A stretch of 64,000 nt of DNA, from positions 310,001 through 374,000 of the forward strand of contig NZ_CP048829.1 in assembly GCF_019355395.1 (NCBI RefSeq), in the 5' to 3' direction. Within the stretch, counting starts at the first letter, position 1. Each line of letters starts with the position of its first letter. Below the pieces are notes generated by a model that saw only the letters and a program-made list of their open reading frames with translations, was not told the origin of the DNA and searched no databases. The DNA is from Chordicoccus furentiruminis (GTDB lineage Bacteria > Bacillota > Clostridia > Lachnospirales > Lachnospiraceae). Below, one piece after another: positions 18,994-28,089 of this stretch. The translations under genes and the position numbers were made by a program.

Positions 18994-19282
18994 CTGTGTC
19001 TCTCCGCCCGCCGCACAGCTTCCCTGTCCGTTCCGTATCCCCATCCCCGGAACTTTCCGTTTCATGTCCGGTTCCCGCCGTCTTTCCGTTTCTTCCGCCA
19101 GTGTATCACAGATCCACCTTCCCCGCTGCCATACTTTCTTCAAGTCACGATCACATTTCCTTCATAATTCGGCGCCAGAATATGATTCGAAAATAAGAAC
19201 AAGCGATGCGGCATTCATCAGCCGGACAGAACCGGACGGCGGAGACGGAATGAGGGACATCCGAAAAAGGAGGCTTTTGATT
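18994..19282. other. Divergent intergenic region without clear promoter
   Basis: 289 bases between the membrane protein and htrA. A TATGAT at about 19180 (AATATGATTC) could be the htrA -10, but I find no convincing -35. No hairpin, repeat or small gene stands out. Confidence 0.4.
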
Positions 19283-20731
19283 ATGAATAAATGGAGAAAA
19301 TACGGACTTGCCGCCGCGATGGCGGCGGCCATCGGCATGGTCGGCGCGGGTATCTCCGCGAACGCCGGGACAGTGGAAACGGTAAAGGCGAACCAGAACG
19401 AAATCGTTCTCGGCGCCCAGAAGACGGCGGACCGTGACAGCAGCGCGGATGCATCGGATTCCTCCGCGGAATCATCCGATGCATCCTCTTCTGATACGTC
19501 CTCGTCGGGCAGCGATCTGTCGATCGCCGATGTGGCCGAACAGACGATGCCTTCGATGGTCGCCATCACGAATACGTCGGTCGAGACGATTCAGAAATAC
19601 TTCGACCGGTACGGCGGCTGGAACGGCAACTCCTATTCCGCAAACGGACCGAGCGCCAACGATTTCTATAATTATTTCTTCGGTAACGGCGGCAATGGAA
19701 ACGGATTCGGAGGAAATGACGGCGGGAACGATGACGGCAGCGGAAACGGAAGCGGCTACGAATCCATCAGCATGGGCACCGGCATCATCGTGGCCCGGAC
19801 CGATGATTACGTCATGATCGCGACGAACGCCCACGTCATCTCCGGAGCGGACAAGCTGTCCGTCGCCTTCGCCGACGAGAGCGCGGCGTCCGCCGAGGTG
19901 GTCGGATCCGACTCCTCCAGCGACCTCGCCGTCATCCGCGTGAAGGTCAGCGATCTCGACAAGAACACGCTGAAGGCGATCAAGGTCATCAGCATCGGTT
20001 CTTCCGACAAGCTCCGCGTCGGCGAGCAGGTCGTCGCGATCGGCAACGCCCTCGGCTACGGCCAGTCCGTCTCGAGCGGCATCGTGTCGGCGCTGAACCG
20101 CTCCATCGAAACCCAGGATGAGGAAACCGGCAAAACCGAGACGACAGAAGGTATGATTCAGACGGACGCCTCCATCAATCCCGGCAACTCCGGCGGCGCA
20201 CTGCTCAACATGAAGGGCGAGCTCATCGGCATCAACTCCGCCAAGTACGAGGATGAATCCGTCGAGGGTATGGGCTACGCGATCCCCATCGACTACGCGC
20301 TTCCGATCCTCCAGAATCTCGCGAACGGCAAGGGCTCGGACGGCAGCAGCAGTTCGAACGGCTCCGTCACGCTCGGCATCACCTGCGTCACCGTGACCGA
20401 GAGCGAGGCGAAGCAGTACAACGCGCCGCAGGGCGTCTACGTCTACTCCGTGACGGAGGGCTCCGCCGCTGACAATGCGGGGCTTCAGAAGGGCGACATC
20501 ATCACCGGATTCAATGATAAGGAGATCACAACCGTGGAAGAGCTGAAGTCCGCGCTCGCCGACTGCAAGGAAGGCGACTCCGTGAAGCTCACAGTCGAGC
20601 GGCAGGCGCAGGACGCTTTCAGCAGCGGCGCCACCTCCTATCAGAAGGGTACGCTGACCGTCAACTTCGGAACCGATTCCACTTCGGAATCGACGGACAG
20701 CTCCTCCGATGAGAGTGAGCAGCCGGCATAA
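19283..20731 (+). CDS. htrA: Secreted HtrA/DegP-type serine protease
   Basis: A 482-residue S1C protease for extracytoplasmic protein quality control. It has an amino-terminal signal sequence with a possible cleavage after SANA, then Ser/Asp-rich low-complexity sequence (about 50-80) and a Gly/Asn/Asp-rich stretch (about 113-160). The protease domain carries His184 (TNAHV), Asp214 (SSDLAVI) and Ser303 (NPGNSGGAL), so the triad is intact. One PDZ domain covers about 365-460, and a Ser/Asp/Glu-rich tail ends the protein. The ATG at 19283 has AAAAAGGAGG upstream; an ATG at 19250 in frame is less likely. A strong terminator follows. Confidence 0.95.
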   Translation: MNKWRKYGLAAAMAAAIGMVGAGISANAGTVETVKANQNEIVLGAQKTADRDSSADASDSSAESSDASSSDTSSSGSDLSIADVAEQTMPSMVAITNTSVETIQKYFDRYGGWNGNSYSANGPSANDFYNYFFGNGGNGNGFGGNDGGNDDGSGNGSGYESISMGTGIIVARTDDYVMIATNAHVISGADKLSVAFADESAASAEVVGSDSSSDLAVIRVKVSDLDKNTLKAIKVISIGSSDKLRVGEQVVAIGNALGYGQSVSSGIVSALNRSIETQDEETGKTETTEGMIQTDASINPGNSGGALLNMKGELIGINSAKYEDESVEGMGYAIPIDYALPILQNLANGKGSDGSSSSNGSVTLGITCVTVTESEAKQYNAPQGVYVYSVTEGSAADNAGLQKGDIITGFNDKEITTVEELKSALADCKEGDSVKLTVERQAQDAFSSGATSYQKGTLTVNFGTDSTSESTDSSSDESEQPA

Positions 20732-20774
20732 CCGGATCCGTATCAAAAAAACCAATCAGAAAGACCCGAAAGAA

Positions 20775-20809
20775 GGGACGCGCTATTTCCGGCGCGTCCC
20801 CCTTTTTTG
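20775..20809 (+). terminator. Rho-independent terminator of htrA
   Basis: GGGACGCGC (20775-20783) pairs perfectly with GCGCGTCCC (20792-20800) around an 8-base loop, followed by CCTTTTTTG. It lies between convergent htrA and the VWA gene. Confidence 0.95.
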
Positions 20810-20811
20810 TT

Positions 20812-22551
20812 TCAAATCAGTGAAATCTCCGTCTGCAGCATCGTGCCGACCGTATCGGCAAAAAGATCGAGGCTCCGGATCCGGGCGAAGCTGCTTCCGT
20901 ATATTCGGCGCACCGACGGCAGGTCCTGATCATCCCCCGTGAAAACGGCCATCACGGAAATCCCCTGCATACGGGCGGCGTGCACCTCCTTCGCCGTGTC
21001 CTCCACTCCGACAGAGGCAGCGTAGTCCTGAAAGACGCCGGGCGAAGCCGCCACCTTGATGACATCATTCGGCCGGGCATCGGTGAGTGTGATGAGAATC
21101 CTGTGTCCGGCCCGTCCGTCCCGCATCAGGCCGGCCGCAAGCCGGATCGCCAGACCGTCCCGGTTCGCCCCGGTCGTCACGTATCGGAAAATATCCCGGT
21201 TCTTCTGTGTCTCGCTGTAATCCCGGTAAAGGTTCATCACAAGATAGCCGTTCAGCGAGCAGAAGGAGGAGACGCGCACCGGGATGCCGCAGCGTGTCAG
21301 TGCCTCCGCGATCATATATCCCTGAGCCGCCACGATCTCCTGACGGTGGATCTGGGAGGTGGACGCGTCCAGAAGGAGATCGACCGTCAGATCCCCCTCC
21401 GATCCGGGCAGCGTTTTCTCGAAGAGCAGGTCGTCATTCATTTGAAGGCCGCGCCACACCCGTCCGGCGCAGAACCGGCCGGCCGTCGAGCGAAGCGTTT
21501 CCGCATCCATCCGCATCAGAACCGAGTTCCGGATACGCGAGGCGAGCCGCTCGATCTGCACGCGGTACAAGGCCCGTTTTTCGTTGAACGCCTCCTCGTT
21601 GCGCTCCGCCTGACGGAGCGCCTGCCTCCGCATTTTTCCGGCGTATCCATTCTCCAGCATCTCCTTCGTCGTATCGCCTCTCGTCAGATGGAGCCGCACG
21701 TCCGCGTGGTTTCCGCAGCAGTACGTCTTCTCGAGCTTCGCCCTCTCCTTCTCATCGATGGCGGAGGCGCCGAAACAATTCGTGATGTACTCTTTCAGCC
21801 CCTCGTCCGTCTGGGCTGTGTATTTCGCGAAGGAAACACTCAGATGACTCTGGTCACGCGCTTCGCCTCCGTACTCAAAAACATGCTCGCCGTATCCAAA
21901 GGCGAGCCGGCGCACCGGCCCTGTCTGATTCCGGTTCCTTCCCCTGAGAAATCCGAACCGCAGAGCGGGCAGGACAGGCCTCAGCCCCCTCCCTGTCCGT
22001 TCTTTTCCGGAGCCCGGCTTCCTTTCGAAGCCGAAATACGTTTTCAGCGTCTCTCCGATCGCTTGAATCGCCTCGTCGGTGGAAAGCTCCGGACCGATTT
22101 CGATCGCCTCCAGAAGCTTCCGGTCGACCAGATCCGGAAGACCCGAGTCCTCGCCCATGGCATGATGGAGATGACCGCGGAAAATCCAGTCCGCCCGGCT
22201 GATCTCCAGTCCCGGTGTCGACGTCTTCAGCACCCGGCGCGCGTACTCGCGCCGGAGATACGGGAACACGGGGCGCTCGTTTTCCTCGAGGCCGAAGGCT
22301 GCATTTTCCATCGCGATCCAGAAAAGGCTCTCATAGAGGCCCTGATCCGCCGTCTCATGAAAGGTATGGTAGTACGTCAGCAGCTTCTCCCAGTCATAAT
22401 GACGGTGAATCGATCCGACGATGCTGTTCCAGTAGAGCTCCGCGCGGCCCTCCTCGTCATAGACGCGGAAGCCGGGAGCGACCGAGTAGTCCCCCGCCCC
22501 GTTCCAGATCAGATTCGCCGCTCTCTTCTTCTCAAATTCCGTCAGCTTCAT
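20812..22551 (-). CDS. VWA-domain protein paired with a MoxR ATPase
   Basis: A 579-residue protein with a carboxy-terminal von Willebrand A domain (about 392-579). The metal-ion-dependent adhesion site is complete: DASTS (DxSxS), a threonine in VTTGANRDG, and the aspartate in LTDARPND. The amino-terminal 390 residues are helical and charged and resemble no domain I know. MoxR/VWA pairs (NorQ-NorD, CbbQ-CbbO, GvpN and relatives) remodel or load metal into a client protein; the client here is not evident. The start at ATG 22549-22551 has a poor ribosome site; a GTG three codons earlier, behind CGGAG, is an alternative. Confidence 0.82.
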   Translation of the reverse strand: MKLTEFEKKRAANLIWNGAGDYSVAPGFRVYDEEGRAELYWNSIVGSIHRHYDWEKLLTYYHTFHETADQGLYESLFWIAMENAAFGLEENERPVFPYLRREYARRVLKTSTPGLEISRADWIFRGHLHHAMGEDSGLPDLVDRKLLEAIEIGPELSTDEAIQAIGETLKTYFGFERKPGSGKERTGRGLRPVLPALRFGFLRGRNRNQTGPVRRLAFGYGEHVFEYGGEARDQSHLSVSFAKYTAQTDEGLKEYITNCFGASAIDEKERAKLEKTYCCGNHADVRLHLTRGDTTKEMLENGYAGKMRRQALRQAERNEEAFNEKRALYRVQIERLASRIRNSVLMRMDAETLRSTAGRFCAGRVWRGLQMNDDLLFEKTLPGSEGDLTVDLLLDASTSQIHRQEIVAAQGYMIAEALTRCGIPVRVSSFCSLNGYLVMNLYRDYSETQKNRDIFRYVTTGANRDGLAIRLAAGLMRDGRAGHRILITLTDARPNDVIKVAASPGVFQDYAASVGVEDTAKEVHAARMQGISVMAVFTGDDQDLPSVRRIYGSSFARIRSLDLFADTVGTMLQTEISLI

Positions 22552-22717
22552 CCCGCTCACGGACGGTCTCCGGCCGTCCGTCACTCCTTCCCTGCTCCTG
22601 CCCGCGCGGACCCTGTCTGCTCCGGGACTGCCGTTCTTCCATCGCCGCGGAAACGGCCGAGGTGTCATCCCGTCTTTTGACGGCCCCGCGGCTGCATGTC
22701 CCGCGGTACGCGGTTCG

Positions 22718-23632
22718 TCAGTCGGTGAACATCTTCGTACGGTCCAGATCGCCGGGAATCCTCACCGATACCATATCGCTGACCAGCTGCCGCTCGTAGG
22801 GATCAAAGCACTTGTTGACGAGTCCGAGCGAGAGAGCCGGCACCGCGCCCAGCCCCCGGCGCATCATGTTGACCGCCGCGAGCAGCCCCCGGAGGTCCAG
22901 CGCCTTCGTCGAGATCTCGCCGCCCTCGCACTTCCGCCGGATGTCATGGAAGAGGCGTGAGAAGAGCGTCGCATAATCCTCCTTCAGGGTCGGGAAGCGG
23001 TGAAGGATCAGCTTCTTCAGATTTTCCTCGCTGATCACCGGCATCTCGATGACCATAAAACGGGATGCCAGCGCCTCGTTGACCTCCCTTGTCCCCGCGT
23101 AGCCGTAGTTCATCGTGGCGATGAAACGCGACGCGCCGCCCAGCATGATCCGGTCGTATCCCGGCACGTCGATGATCCGCCGGAAATCGAGCGTCGCGTG
23201 CAGGACCGCCAGCGCTTCATTCTTGGCCATATTGATCTCGTCGAGCACGCCGAACCCGCCTTCCTCGGCGACCCGGAGAATCGGTCCCTTCCGTAGCCGC
23301 ACCGCGCCGTTCTCGAATGTATCGGTGCCGATCAGCGAAGCGGCGTCCGTGTTGATATAGAGGGAGATGTCCCACTCCGGTCTCATGAAGGCCGCCGCGA
23401 GCCCCTGGGCGAGAACATTCTTGCCCGTCGCCTTCGGACCGGCCAGCAGCAGATGCTCGCCGGCCAGCAGCGTCGCGCAGGCCTGCTCCCAGACTTCTTT
23501 GCCGTAGTAGCGGTACTCCGGATTCGGAATCCGCTTCCGTCCCGCCTCACTCAGCTTGTAGTAGCGTCTGAAATGCTCAATGTCCGTCAGAATCCGTTCC
23601 GAGACGCCCTGTTCCCGTAAAAATTCGATCAT
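22718..23632 (-). CDS. MoxR-family AAA+ ATPase
   Basis: A 304-residue AAA+ ATPase. Walker A is GPKATGKN (65-72), with Asn in place of the usual Ser/Thr after GK, as in the CbbQ/NorQ/MoxR group; Walker B is VLDEIN (129-134); sensor 1 lies in FIATMNYGY and an arginine-finger region in NEALASRF. The ATG at 23630-23632 has ACGGAGCGGTT upstream. It precedes the VWA gene by 166 bases on the same strand, which is the standard pair order. A terminator separates it from cstA upstream, so the pair is probably transcribed on its own, but I see no strong promoter. Confidence 0.9.
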   Translation of the reverse strand: MIEFLREQGVSERILTDIEHFRRYYKLSEAGRKRIPNPEYRYYGKEVWEQACATLLAGEHLLLAGPKATGKNVLAQGLAAAFMRPEWDISLYINTDAASLIGTDTFENGAVRLRKGPILRVAEEGGFGVLDEINMAKNEALAVLHATLDFRRIIDVPGYDRIMLGGASRFIATMNYGYAGTREVNEALASRFMVIEMPVISEENLKKLILHRFPTLKEDYATLFSRLFHDIRRKCEGGEISTKALDLRGLLAAVNMMRRGLGAVPALSLGLVNKCFDPYERQLVSDMVSVRIPGDLDRTKMFTD

Positions 23633-23691
23633 AACCGCTCCGTTTCTCTGAACTGTCGCCGGTCCGGTGACCTTCACGTCAGACCGGTTTG

Positions 23692-23730
23692 AAAAAGGCA
23701 GCCTGACGGTCGCCGGACCGTCAGACTGCC
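23692..23730 (-). terminator. Rho-independent terminator of cstA
   Basis: A long stem: GGCAG (23697-23701) and CTGACGGT (23703-23710) pair with ACCGTCAG (23717-23724) and CTGCC (23726-23730), with one internal mismatch and a 6-base loop. On the minus strand TTTTTC follows. Confidence 0.92.
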
Positions 23731-23766
23731 GATGAAAGGCAATCGCAGGCAATGCAGGATCACAGG

Positions 23767-25290
23767 TCAGGCAGCTGCCGCGCTGGCGCTTCTGCCCGCC
23801 CTTGCCCTCATGACAACGAGGATAAGATAGACAGCGGTGAAAGCCGCTCCGACCGCGTAGGCCGTGCCCCACGGCATCGCCTCGCCGCCCGCCGCCTGGG
23901 CCGGGTTGTGAACGATGAACGTGCAGGTCGCAAAGGCATAGAAGCAGCCCGGAAGCATCGGCATCCACGCGAATTTCGCCTTGCCGTGCTCAACCAGATA
24001 GACCGTGATGCAGGCCAGCGCAAACAGGGAGATCATCTGGTTCGCCCATGCGAAATATCTCCACAGTTTGCCGAATCCCTGACTGTCGAACTTCGCCCAG
24101 ACGAGGACCAGCGCCACCAGCGCGTAAATCGGGATCGCCAGGCTGAAGCGCTTCGCGTTGGTGTCCTGCCGGATATGGATCGTATCCGCCAGCGTCAGAC
24201 GGAGCGCACGGAGCGCGGTGTCGCCTGAGGTGATCGGAAGCACCACGACGCCGACCAGGGCGATGATGCCGCCGACCGAACCGAGCGCGTCCTTGCAGAG
24301 CACCACGACGACGCCCGTCGCCGCCATCGCGGTTCCGTCCGGACTCGAGAAGGCGCCCGCGTCGGAGACAAGAACCTTGCCCATGTTGATCATGCCCATC
24401 GCGCCGGCCGCCCAGCACATCGCGATGAAGCCCTCAAGGATCATCATGTTGTAGAACGTCATGCGGCCTTCCTTCTCGCTCTCCATCGTCCGGGAGATCA
24501 GGGCTGTCTGGGTGGAATGGAATCCCGAGAGGATACCGCAGGCCACCGTCAGGAAGAAGACCGGGATGAAATGATGCGCCGAGAAATAAGTGCCGTAGGC
24601 GAAGCCGCCGGCGACGTTCCAGCCGTCCCAGAGATTGGTCAGCGGATAGCCCTTCGCGAAGATCGCGATGAAGATGCCGACCGCGGAGAACAGCAGGATC
24701 ATGCCGAAGATCGGATAGATCCGGCCGATGATCTTGTCGATCGGGAAGACCGTCGCAATCAGATAGTAGATGAAGATCACAGCGTAGACAATCCAGATGC
24801 CCGCGGTGTGGGGATCATTGCTGATGCCGAGGATACCGGTCGCCGCAATGTCGCCCGGCGTGTAGATGAAGACCGCGCCCACCAGCAGAAGCAGGATGCA
24901 GACGAAAAGATTGTAAACCCAGTAGACGCCCTGATTGGTGTATTTCCGGATCATATCCGGCATCTGGGTTCCGCCGTCGCGCGTGCAGATCATGCCGCTG
25001 AAGTAGTCATGCATGGAGCCGCCGATGACATTGCCGATCGGGATCGCCAGAAAAGCGATGGGTCCGAAGAGGATTCCCTGAATCGGTCCGAGAATCGGTC
25101 CGGTGCCTGCGATATTGAGCAGGTTGATCAGAGAATTTTTCCAGGTGGGCATCGGAACGTAATCCACGCCGTCCTGCTTAGCGAAGGCAGGCGTCTCGCG
25201 GTCGTCCGGCCCGAAGACATGCTCGCAGAACTTTCCGTAGGCTGCACCGCCGACGAAAAGGATCAGGAGCCCGAGAATGAATGAGGCCAT
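23767..25290 (-). CDS. cstA: Carbon starvation protein CstA (peptide/pyruvate transporter family)
   Basis: A 507-residue integral membrane protein with about a dozen hydrophobic segments. Its signature stretches AGTGPILGPIQG, GSMHDYFSGM and FHSTQTALISRT belong to CstA. Family members import peptides or pyruvate during nutrient limitation. The length fits the shorter Gram-positive form; E. coli CstA is about 700 residues. The chosen ATG (25288-25290) follows AAAGGGGAAAACGCT. It has its own promoter and terminator. Substrate specificity cannot be assigned from sequence. Confidence 0.93.
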   Translation of the reverse strand: MASFILGLLILFVGGAAYGKFCEHVFGPDDRETPAFAKQDGVDYVPMPTWKNSLINLLNIAGTGPILGPIQGILFGPIAFLAIPIGNVIGGSMHDYFSGMICTRDGGTQMPDMIRKYTNQGVYWVYNLFVCILLLLVGAVFIYTPGDIAATGILGISNDPHTAGIWIVYAVIFIYYLIATVFPIDKIIGRIYPIFGMILLFSAVGIFIAIFAKGYPLTNLWDGWNVAGGFAYGTYFSAHHFIPVFFLTVACGILSGFHSTQTALISRTMESEKEGRMTFYNMMILEGFIAMCWAAGAMGMINMGKVLVSDAGAFSSPDGTAMAATGVVVVLCKDALGSVGGIIALVGVVVLPITSGDTALRALRLTLADTIHIRQDTNAKRFSLAIPIYALVALVLVWAKFDSQGFGKLWRYFAWANQMISLFALACITVYLVEHGKAKFAWMPMLPGCFYAFATCTFIVHNPAQAAGGEAMPWGTAYAVGAAFTAVYLILVVMRARAGRSASAAAA

Positions 25291-25340
25291 AGCGTTTTCC
25301 CCTTTCCTTTTTTGCCGCTCACCATGAACGGTTATCACTA

Positions 25341-25369
25341 ATATTAGCGTCAGGAAGGGAAATGTTCAA
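25341..25369 (-). promoter_or_regulatory. Promoter of cstA
   Basis: On the minus strand TTGAAC (25364-25369), 17 bases, TAATAT (25341-25346). Just upstream is an AT-rich inverted repeat (TTATAATT...AATTATAA, about 25378-25400) followed on the minus strand by ATATTTTTG, which may serve as a weak terminator for the preceding gene. Confidence 0.65.
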
Positions 25370-25406
25370 CAAAAATATTTATAATTTCTTCAGAATTATA
25401 AACACA

Positions 25407-26414
25407 TTATAAATTCAACCGATACTGCATCACCATGAACAGCGGCTTGACCGCGGTGACCTCTCCGTAATCCTTCGCGTCGAGCGCCACCGACGAATCC
25501 GTTCTCTTCAGATCGTCCGCCAGTGCGGCGAGCGCTTCCTCCGTGCTCACCGCCCTGCCCTCCCGGACGATCCGGATCATCCTCGAAAGCACGGCCGGAT
25601 GCGCGTAGGCGGCCGGAACCGGAAACTGCGGAAATCCCTTCAGATTCGCCTGAACCGCCTCAAGCGCAAGACTCCACTCCTTCTCCGCCGCTTTCCGGCT
25701 CCACCCCGGCGCGGGAAGGATCCGGCTGTTGAGCATCACGAACATGCACGCGATGCCCCCGAGAAGCCAGGGGAACGCCGGTCCGACGCCGTCGGTCCGG
25801 AGCACGAAAAAACCATATACGGCGGCCGCGCAGCCGGCCAGAAACAGTGCGAGGGCGATGCGCCGATCCGACGGCCGGACCGCATCCGCCTTCCTCTTTT
25901 TCGCGGCGCAGGCGGCAAGACGCTGCGAGAGCGCCGGTCTCTTTTCGAGAAACGTCTCCGCCTCTTCAAGCCGCCGGACGGTCTTTTCCGCCTCCGGCAT
26001 GAGCGGACGTTCGAGAAGCTCGCGCTCCTTCCGCTCCTTTTCGGCCTTCTCCTCCTCGCCCTTCCGGCTCATCAGGCTGATCTCCGGATGATGTTCCCGG
26101 ATATCCTCGAACATCCGGTCTGCGTCGTGTACATAGCGAAAACGGACCGCCTCCTCCTGCCCGCCGCCGTAAGCGAACACGATATAGAGAACCGGCGTGA
26201 GAAAAGCCTTTCCGGTGGCGGGACTCACGGCCACTCTCTTGTAAATCCTCGCAATCTCGCTCCAGAGAAGGTAGCGGCGGCGCGGGAGAAGACCGCCCGG
26301 AAGATAGACCGCCCTCTCTCCCAGTGCGCAGAGATCGTAGTTCCGCAGCGTCTTCCTGTCCGCCTTCCGCTCTTCCTCCGTAAGCCTTCCGGCTCCCAAA
26401 GCCCTGACCGCCAT
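25407..26414 (-). CDS. Unknown membrane protein with a PH-like amino-terminal region
   Basis: A 335-residue protein I cannot name. Residues about 27-110 look like a bacterial PH-type beta domain (ERAVYLPGGLLPRRRYLLWS, then IVFAYGGG and FRYVHDADRMFEDIREHHP). A strongly charged, coiled-coil-prone Glu/Lys/Arg segment follows (about 115-180). Two adjacent transmembrane helices (ALALFLAGCAAAVYGFFVL and FPWLLGGIACMFVML, about 185-230) lead to a cytoplasmic carboxy-terminal region of about 100 residues. The ATG has GGGAGGAGAAAAACAG upstream. It lies upstream of cstA on the same strand, though cstA has its own promoter. Confidence 0.6.
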   Translation of the reverse strand: MAVRALGAGRLTEEERKADRKTLRNYDLCALGERAVYLPGGLLPRRRYLLWSEIARIYKRVAVSPATGKAFLTPVLYIVFAYGGGQEEAVRFRYVHDADRMFEDIREHHPEISLMSRKGEEEKAEKERKERELLERPLMPEAEKTVRRLEEAETFLEKRPALSQRLAACAAKKRKADAVRPSDRRIALALFLAGCAAAVYGFFVLRTDGVGPAFPWLLGGIACMFVMLNSRILPAPGWSRKAAEKEWSLALEAVQANLKGFPQFPVPAAYAHPAVLSRMIRIVREGRAVSTEEALAALADDLKRTDSSVALDAKDYGEVTAVKPLFMVMQYRLNL

Positions 26415-26484
26415 CTGTTTTTCTCCTCCCCGCCGGTCCTGCCGACCGTTGAATTGTGCACGCTTTTTGGTTCCGATCGTCTTA

Positions 26485-26513
26485 TTGACTTCGCATCTTT
26501 ATGAACGTATGAT
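26485..26513 (+). promoter_or_regulatory. Promoter of the HRDC-domain gene
   Basis: TTGACT (26485-26490), 17 bases, TATGAT (26508-26513), about 31 bases upstream of the ATG. Confidence 0.7.
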
Positions 26514-26544
26514 GAACGCATCCTCCTCCCGCCAAAGGAGACCT

Positions 26545-27072
26545 ATGGATTACGATGCCTTCTGTTACCGACTGTTCCCTCTGATCAATGAAATGCTGCC
26601 CGCCATGTATCATGCCGCAGGCAGTCTCGAATGGACCGAGCTGGAACCCGTCATCCGGAAACAGCTGGATATCCGCCGCGCCGTGAAGGCCGGCGCCCGT
26701 TCATCGGACAGCTTCCGCTCCCGCCTTACGCCCCGGGGCGCGGCTCTCTACGACGAGCTGCACTGCCTCCGCTCGGAGATCGCCCGCCGGCAGGCCTGTC
26801 CGCCCTACATCATCTTCTCCAACCGGACGCTCTATGAGATGGCTGTGCGTCAGCCCTTCACGATTCCCGAACTGACCGCCCTTCACGGCGTCGGAGAAAA
26901 GAACTCGAAGCGCCACGGCAAGGCGTTTCTCGCCGTGGTCACCGGCTTCACCGGAGGAAACCGTTTCCCGGCCGAAGCGGAACTGCCGGAGCGGCTTGAA
27001 GAGATTCCGTCCCCGGAAGAGTACCCTCCCGGACCGGACGTACCTCCGGCCGGCGTCACCGCCGCGGTCTGA
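26545..27072 (+). CDS. Stand-alone HRDC-domain protein
   Basis: A 175-residue protein whose middle (about 75-140) reads as an HRDC domain: LHCLRSEIARRQACPPYIIF, then SNRTLYEMAVRQPFTIPEL and LHGVGEKNSKRHGKAFL. HRDC domains bind nucleic acid at the end of RecQ helicases and RNase D; here no helicase or nuclease domain is attached and none is encoded next door. The amino-terminal about 70 residues look helical (FCYRLFPLINEMLPAMYHAA) and the tail is Pro/Glu-rich. The ATG at 26545 has AAAGGAGACCT upstream. It could be a RecQ-derived accessory protein; the function is unknown. Confidence 0.72.
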   Translation: MDYDAFCYRLFPLINEMLPAMYHAAGSLEWTELEPVIRKQLDIRRAVKAGARSSDSFRSRLTPRGAALYDELHCLRSEIARRQACPPYIIFSNRTLYEMAVRQPFTIPELTALHGVGEKNSKRHGKAFLAVVTGFTGGNRFPAEAELPERLEEIPSPEEYPPGPDVPPAGVTAAV

Positions 27073-27187
27073 CCCGCGCGGCGCGGACGCACCGGCCGGC
27101 GCGTCCCGTACAGCGCATCGAGGCGCTTTCAGACTGCGTTCACAGCCGGATGGCGGCCTTCGCCGCGCTTCCGGAAAACGCTGTGTA

Positions 27188-27228
27188 CGAAAAGGTCCGT
27201 GAAACTGATTGCTCGTTTCACGGACCTT
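27188..27228 (-). terminator. Rho-independent terminator of rplM-rpsI
   Basis: A perfect 14-bp stem, 27192-27205 with 27215-27228 (AAGGTCCGTGAAAC/GTTTCACGGACCTT), with a 9-base loop. On the minus strand the last bases of the stem lead into TTTTC. Confidence 0.9.
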
Positions 27229-27252
27229 ATGATCATGCCACCCGGACAGCGA

Positions 27253-27645
27253 TCAGCGCTTGCTGAACTGCGGCGCGCGGCGTGCGGCCTTGAGACCGTA
27301 TTTCTTTCTTTCCTTCATTCTCGGATCACGTGTCAGGAAACCGGACTTCTTCAGCGCCGGTCTGAAATCCGCGTCCGCCTTGCAGAGCGCACGGGACAGA
27401 CCATGACGGATCGCGCCGGCCTGGCCGGTGTAGCCGCCGCCATGAACGAAGACGGTGACGTCATACTTGTTCTCCGTGCCGGTCACGGCGAAGGGCTGAC
27501 GGACGATCATCTTCAGCGTCTCCATGCCGAAGAAATCATCGATATCACGCTTGTTGACGGTGATCTTGCCTGTGCCTGCGGTCAGATACACTCTTGCGAC
27601 AGAGCTCTTTCTTCTACCTGTACCATAATACTTTTCGCTTGCCAA
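27253..27645 (-). CDS. rpsI: 30S ribosomal protein S9 (uS9)
   Basis: A 130-residue S9 with the family start [14 protein letters not shown], the [14 protein letters not shown] block and the conserved ending RRAPQFSKR, whose tail reaches the P-site tRNA. The start codon is TTG (27643-27645) behind AGGAGGATACGACG. It follows rplM by 15 bases in the universal L13-S9 operon. Confidence 0.99.
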   Translation of the reverse strand: MASEKYYGTGRRKSSVARVYLTAGTGKITVNKRDIDDFFGMETLKMIVRQPFAVTGTENKYDVTVFVHGGGYTGQAGAIRHGLSRALCKADADFRPALKKSGFLTRDPRMKERKKYGLKAARRAPQFSKR

Positions 27646-27660
27646 CGTCGTATCCTCCTA

Positions 27661-28089
27661 TCACAGCTTCAGCTCTTCCGGCTTCTGAGCGGCCTGCTCA
27701 TGATCCGGACCAGCATAGACATGAAGTTTCCTGTACTGGCTGTCACCGAGAACTCCGTGCGGAATCATACCGCGGACTGCATGCTCGACGACCTTCTCCG
27801 GCTTCTTCTGAAGCATTTCCTTCAGCGTCGTGTACTTCGCGCCGCCGACATAATCGGAATGTCTGAAGTAGACCTTCTGCTCCAGCTTCTTGCCGGTCAC
27901 CTTCACCTTGGCCGCGTTCACAATGATCACATAGTCGCCTGTATCCACATACGGCGTATAGATCGGCTTATTCTTTCCTCTTAAGATTTTGGCTGTCTCC
28001 GATGCCAGACGACCGAGTGTCATGCCATCCGCATCGATGACATACCACTTACGCTCGACGTCTTCCGCCTTCGCCATAAACGTACTCAT
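27661..28089 (-). CDS. rplM: 50S ribosomal protein L13 (uL13)
   Basis: A 142-residue L13 with [28 protein letters not shown] and the VRGMIPHG block. The ATG at 28087-28089 is preceded by AGGAGGAAATTCC; eight further in-frame upstream codons lie in the leader. It is the first gene of the L13-S9 operon and has a leader of about 147 bases that may be regulatory. Confidence 0.99.
   Translation of the reverse strand: MSTFMAKAEDVERKWYVIDADGMTLGRLASETAKILRGKNKPIYTPYVDTGDYVIIVNAAKVKVTGKKLEQKVYFRHSDYVGGAKYTTLKEMLQKKPEKVVEHAVRGMIPHGVLGDSQYRKLHVYAGPDHEQAAQKPEELKL

Noticed and set aside
27073-27187. Terminator for the HRDC gene
   Set aside because: A GC-rich inverted repeat (GGACGC...GCGTCC near 27087-27108) follows the gene but there is no T-run on the plus strand.
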